Part shown: positions 4,056 through 6,894 of the stretch, piece after piece
Layout: each line of letters begins with the position of its first letter
Numbering within the stretch: position 1 is the stretch's first letter
NCBI GenBank assembly: GCA_022865845.1
Contig: JALHUC010000331.1
Span: 1-6,894, forward strand
Reading direction: 5' to 3'
Length of the DNA: 6,894 bases
From: a bacterium
GTDB taxonomy: Bacteria; BMS3Abin14
Translations under genes and position numbers: made by a program
The notes under the pieces: model-generated
What the model was told of the DNA's origin: nothing
What the model saw: only the letters and a program-made list of their open reading frames with translations
Databases searched by the model: none

Positions 4056-6894
4056 TCAGAAGTCGTCGGGCCGCAGGGGATCCGGCATGATATATGGTAC
4101 TGCGTTCCCGTAGAAGTAACCCAGAGAACTACCGCCGATGGTATCATCATAGAAGTAGACATACATCCTCTGTCCTTCCGGGAAAAGATCCGGCCAGGTG
4201 TTAATCGAGAAGGAACCGTCGAACGCCGTCGAAGCTGTATACTCCCTGAACCCGGTATAGGTCGTCCCCCCCGAATCATACAGGTTGAACCTCACCCTCA
4301 TGTTGTGTCCCGAAACGGCTCCGGTGTTGTCCCACAGGATACCGCCCACATCCGCGGCATAATCCGGTCCCGGATATTCGGTCCACCGCATGAACGGCTG
4401 TCGGACCTGTACACCGCGGGGCAGGTAGGAGGTGTAGTTGGTGGTGACAGCGCCAGGCACTGTCGCGAAGTTGTAACCGATGAATTCATTCCACGGCGAG
4501 TAGTGGTACACGTAGAACAGGTCGCCCGCTTGAATATTATTAATGGGTGTGGAGGAGTAGGCCCCTGCCGCGTCGGTTTGCACGTAAAAGTTGTAACTCT
4601 GCCAGGTTGTATCGCCGGAAGCAGGCTTGACCCGGCCCCAAAGATGGATGGTAGAACCCACCGACGGGGCGGCTCCGTCGTAAAGAGTGCCGCCAACGGT
4701 GACGTCGTTGTTTATCCCCGTCACGCTGTAGTATCCCCACATCGCGGTCAGGTAGGTCCTGTCGAGGACCATGTTGTGGTTTCCACTCCAGTTGGACTGG
4801 TTGCCAGCCCAGTCGGTGGCCCGGCAGTATACGTCGTAGGGGCCGTTCGATAGAGAACTGACATCGAGGGAGGCAACACCGGAAACAGCCGTGTTCCGGG
4901 TGTCGAAGGGGAAGGCAAGCGTTTCAGTGGAAAGGGGTGTGTCGACACTGGGATTTTCACCGTCGGCCATGATTACAACGTTCACGCCCTTGATAAGTCC
5001 GAAGGGATCGGAGGCGTAGTACCTGACGTTCACCGTGCCGTCCACAATATTGTTTGGATTGTAGACATAGGGCGAATCGACAACCGGTTTTGAATTGTCC
5101 ACAAAGTAGATGTAGTCGGTGGGATCAAGAATCTCATTCCCGGCCTGATCCCAGCCGCCCACACGGATGATGTATGGGCCGTCGGATACGGTCGTGGTAT
5201 CATAGGTTGTGGTGAAGTTACCCGAGCCGTCCACGTTGTTAAGGGGCGTATCTGTGAAACCTCCATTATTGACAACAAAAGTCCCGCCAGCGACATCGAA
5301 GATCTCCAGATGTACCTTCTGGGGGTAGGTGTCGTGGACCTGGGTATCTATGGTCACAGTACCCGTTATGAGCGACCCGAGGACCGTGCTCACTGTGGGG
5401 GCATCGATGGTGGGCATTTTAGTGTCAATGCTCGTTGTGACCGATGTTGGGGGAGCATCATTGGGAGGGTTCGCAACGTCGCTGGCGTTCACCGTCAGGG
5501 TGATGGAACCTTCCACATCGGCGCACGGGCCTGCCCATAGAACACTGTAAGTGTCACTTCCGGCCGAAAGCTCCGACATATCTATGAGGCCGCTTGAACA
5601 GACCCCGGCGAAGGACCCCTTAACGGAGGCGTCGTCCACGTCGTTGGGGTCACCGGCGGCCACTATGGGATCGGACACCGTGACATCCACCGTCATTCCG
5701 GGCAAAGCGAAATCCGCAATGGAGATCCAATCCGGGGGTGTCCCTATGTTGATCACCGGCGGCGTCCTGTCCATGGTGAAATCCAGAGCCGTGGTCTGGT
5801 ACTCGCCGGTCCAGGTGTTCTTTAAGATGGCTACGAGGGTGTTTTTTCCCTCATCCAGAGCCGTGGTGACCACCGTATGATCGAAAGTCCCGCTTCCCGT
5901 CACTGAAAAACTCGCGGCGGAAATATCGTTCACGTTCAGGATCAGCTGGTAGGTGCCGCTCTGGGCGGGGTTGATGTCCACTTCCATCTGAACGGCAACC
6001 TGATCGCTCCAGGTGGAGTTGGCATAGGAGGGCACGTTGAACCAGAGGGGGTTCTGGCCGTTTTCCACCTTCACGCTCACGGGATCACTCGTCGCAGGGT
6101 TATTACTGGTGTCAAAGGCCCTGGCCGTGAGTACATGGGTCCCGTCCAGCCAGTACGGTGTGGAGCCGATGGCAGTGGTCCAGGTAAAAGCGTTGGCGCC
6201 GGAAAGATCCGCGCCCATCACCGAATCGATGAGCCGTCCGTTGACGTACAGTTCGATGAGGGTGATGCCCCCGGAGGCCGAGGTGTTGGAAATATCCGCC
6301 GCATTGACCGAAATGATGACGGTTCCAGTTACCGATGAACCGTCAGTGGGGCTGTCGATGGTAACAATGGGCACGTCCTGGTCGAACATTGTAAATGACA
6401 GCGTCTCAACAGGAGTTACAGCGTCCGGATAGCTCACCGTAACCGTCCTGGGTGTGGAGGAGATAAACAACAAGTTGGTCTGGACTCCAGTATCTGTTTT
6501 TGTAACCTTGAAGGTGGTCGCACCACCGTAAACCGCGGAATCGGGGATCAGCATTCCGGTATCACCGAATTCCCTCAGCGCGAGGAGGTCCTCATCTGCG
6601 CCTGAACCCGTAATGATGGTATCGGTTGTCGTCCCGCTGCTGCCGTCCAGTTCGAACTCAGGGATGTAGAGCTTAACCCGGATGTCATCCTCGTAGTAGA
6701 TTTCCTCTGTCTGCGTAGCGCCAGTGAAGATATTGGTCTCGATGGCACCTACGACTTTGAAGAGCTCCAGGGATCTCGGACCGCTGGTAAAGACCTCCCA
6801 GCTCTCGAACTCAGCAAGGTCGTTTTTGTCGCGGTAGGTCATGGTGATGAGGTCACCGTATAGGACTTGCAGGATACTGTCATCGGCAAGAGCG
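4056..6894 (-). CDS. C-terminal part of a large multi-domain Ig-like surface protein (partial)
   Basis: The frame is open to the right edge, so the 945 residues seen are only the C-terminal part; the ATG at 6842 is probably internal. Numbering from that Met, 1-152 is a beta domain whose entry YGDLITMTYRDKND and TNIFTG recall repeats of large bacterial surface proteins. Five Ig-like sandwiches follow at about 157-260 (VTIDSPTDGSSVTGTVIISV, with IELYVNG), 265-360, 361-475, 477-584 and 585-697; the last two share a DxAGN motif. Two related C-terminal domains occupy 713-796 and 829-916. Cys415 and Cys440 lie in one Ig domain and may form a disulfide. No transmembrane anchor, LPXTG or PEP-CTERM signal is visible at the end (PDPLRPDDF). 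The composition fits a secreted or surface structural or adhesive protein; no enzymatic motif was seen. It lies in one operon with the minor pilin. A PilY1-type tip adhesin is an alternative, but no PilY1 propeller is visible. Confidence 0.8.
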   Translation of the reverse strand, partial: ALADDSILQVLYGDLITMTYRDKNDLAEFESWEVFTSGPRSLELFKVVGAIETNIFTGATQTEEIYYEDDIRVKLYIPEFELDGSSGTTTDTIITGSGADEDLLALREFGDTGMLIPDSAVYGGATTFKVTKTDTGVQTNLLFISSTPRTVTVSYPDAVTPVETLSFTMFDQDVPIVTIDSPTDGSSVTGTVIISVNAADISNTSASGGITLIELYVNGRLIDSVMGADLSGANAFTWTTAIGSTPYWLDGTHVLTARAFDTSNNPATSDPVSVKVENGQNPLWFNVPSYANSTWSDQVAVQMEVDINPAQSGTYQLILNVNDISAASFSVTGSGTFDHTVVTTALDEGKNTLVAILKNTWTGEYQTTALDFTMDRTPPVINIGTPPDWISIADFALPGMTVDVTVSDPIVAAGDPNDVDDASVKGSFAGVCSSGLIDMSELSAGSDTYSVLWAGPCADVEGSITLTVNASDVANPPNDAPPTSVTTSIDTKMPTIDAPTVSTVLGSLITGTVTIDTQVHDTYPQKVHLEIFDVAGGTFVVNNGGFTDTPLNNVDGSGNFTTTYDTTTVSDGPYIIRVGGWDQAGNEILDPTDYIYFVDNSKPVVDSPYVYNPNNIVDGTVNVRYYASDPFGLIKGVNVVIMADGENPSVDTPLSTETLAFPFDTRNTAVSGVASLDVSSLSNGPYDVYCRATDWAGNQSNWSGNHNMVLDRTYLTAMWGYYSVTGINNDVTVGGTLYDGAAPSVGSTIHLWGRVKPASGDTTWQSYNFYVQTDAAGAYSSTPINNIQAGDLFYVYHYSPWNEFIGYNFATVPGAVTTNYTSYLPRGVQVRQPFMRWTEYPGPDYAADVGGILWDNTGAVSGHNMRVRFNLYDSGGTTYTGFREYTASTAFDGSFSINTWPDLFPEGQRMYVYFYDDTIGGSSLGYFYGNAVPYIMPDPLRPDDF
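4095..4706 (-). other. Tandem duplicated C-terminal beta domain within the Ig-like protein
   Basis: Two copies, encoded at about 4706-4455 and 4358-4095, align by eye. Each starts with a VGG[TI]L[YW]D motif, continues through a strand ending in TTW or TTY, a T-x-x-x-G-x-[YF]S turn, and an [AE]G-x-x-[FM]YVY-[HF]Y motif, and ends with a GY[NF] strand before [TA]VP. The order of motifs resembles carboxypeptidase-regulatory-like or Cna_B-type sandwiches, but I cannot assign a family. They are diverged at the protein level, so the duplication is old. Confidence 0.7.

Noticed and set aside
3951..4853. Plus-strand open frame of 300 codons
   Set aside because: It is antisense to two well-supported minus-strand genes and spans their junction. 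Its product has the Arg/Gly/Val-rich look of a frame opposite GC-rich DNA.
4056..6842. Complete gene starting at the ATG at 6842
   Set aside because: The frame stays open upstream to the window edge with plausible domain sequence (DDSILQVLYGDLIT), and no signal peptide follows that ATG, so the gene is treated as truncated by the window.

Overview
This window reads almost entirely from the minus strand and carries part of a type IV pilus (T4P) locus. PilM and PilN, with an INLLP cytoplasmic motif in PilN, a PilO start directly downstream, a small XRE regulator ahead of pilM and a large PilX_N-type minor pilin together suggest a Gram-negative, Deltaproteobacteria-like organism (Desulfobacterota or a relative). 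That assignment is inference from protein style; no marker gene is present. The coding DNA looks GC-rich, and the one long intergenic region is strikingly AT-rich.

Layout in transcription order (right to left). (1) 6894-4056: the C-terminal 945 residues of a large secreted-looking protein made of serial Ig-like beta-sandwich domains and ending in two tandem copies of another beta domain. Its N-terminus lies outside the window. (2) 4029-2302: a 575-residue PilX_N-type minor pilin with a long basic leader, one N-terminal hydrophobic helix and a glycine-rich beta domain. It starts 26 bases after gene 1, behind a near-perfect Shine-Dalgarno, so the two are probably co-transcribed. (3) 2301-1961: a 341-base intergenic region holding two different arrays of 7-base repeats, a strong hairpin terminator, an AT-tract, a near-consensus sigma70 promoter pointing left, and a perfect 10-base tandem repeat in the transcribed leader. 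(4) 1960-1: a second operon, xre - pilM - pilN - pilO (partial), with very tight gene spacing.

PilM, PilN and PilO form the alignment subcomplex that links the inner-membrane pilus motor platform to the outer-membrane secretin. The upstream genes look like the surface part: a minor pilin that may sit at the pilus tip or prime assembly, and a multi-domain Ig-like protein that may be an adhesin delivered or displayed by the pilus. The XRE protein may set expression of the alignment operon, possibly through the 10-base repeats in its own leader. The functional link between the Ig-like protein and the pilus, and the autoregulation, are inferences from position only. No CRISPR array, tRNA, rRNA, insertion sequence or phage gene was seen.
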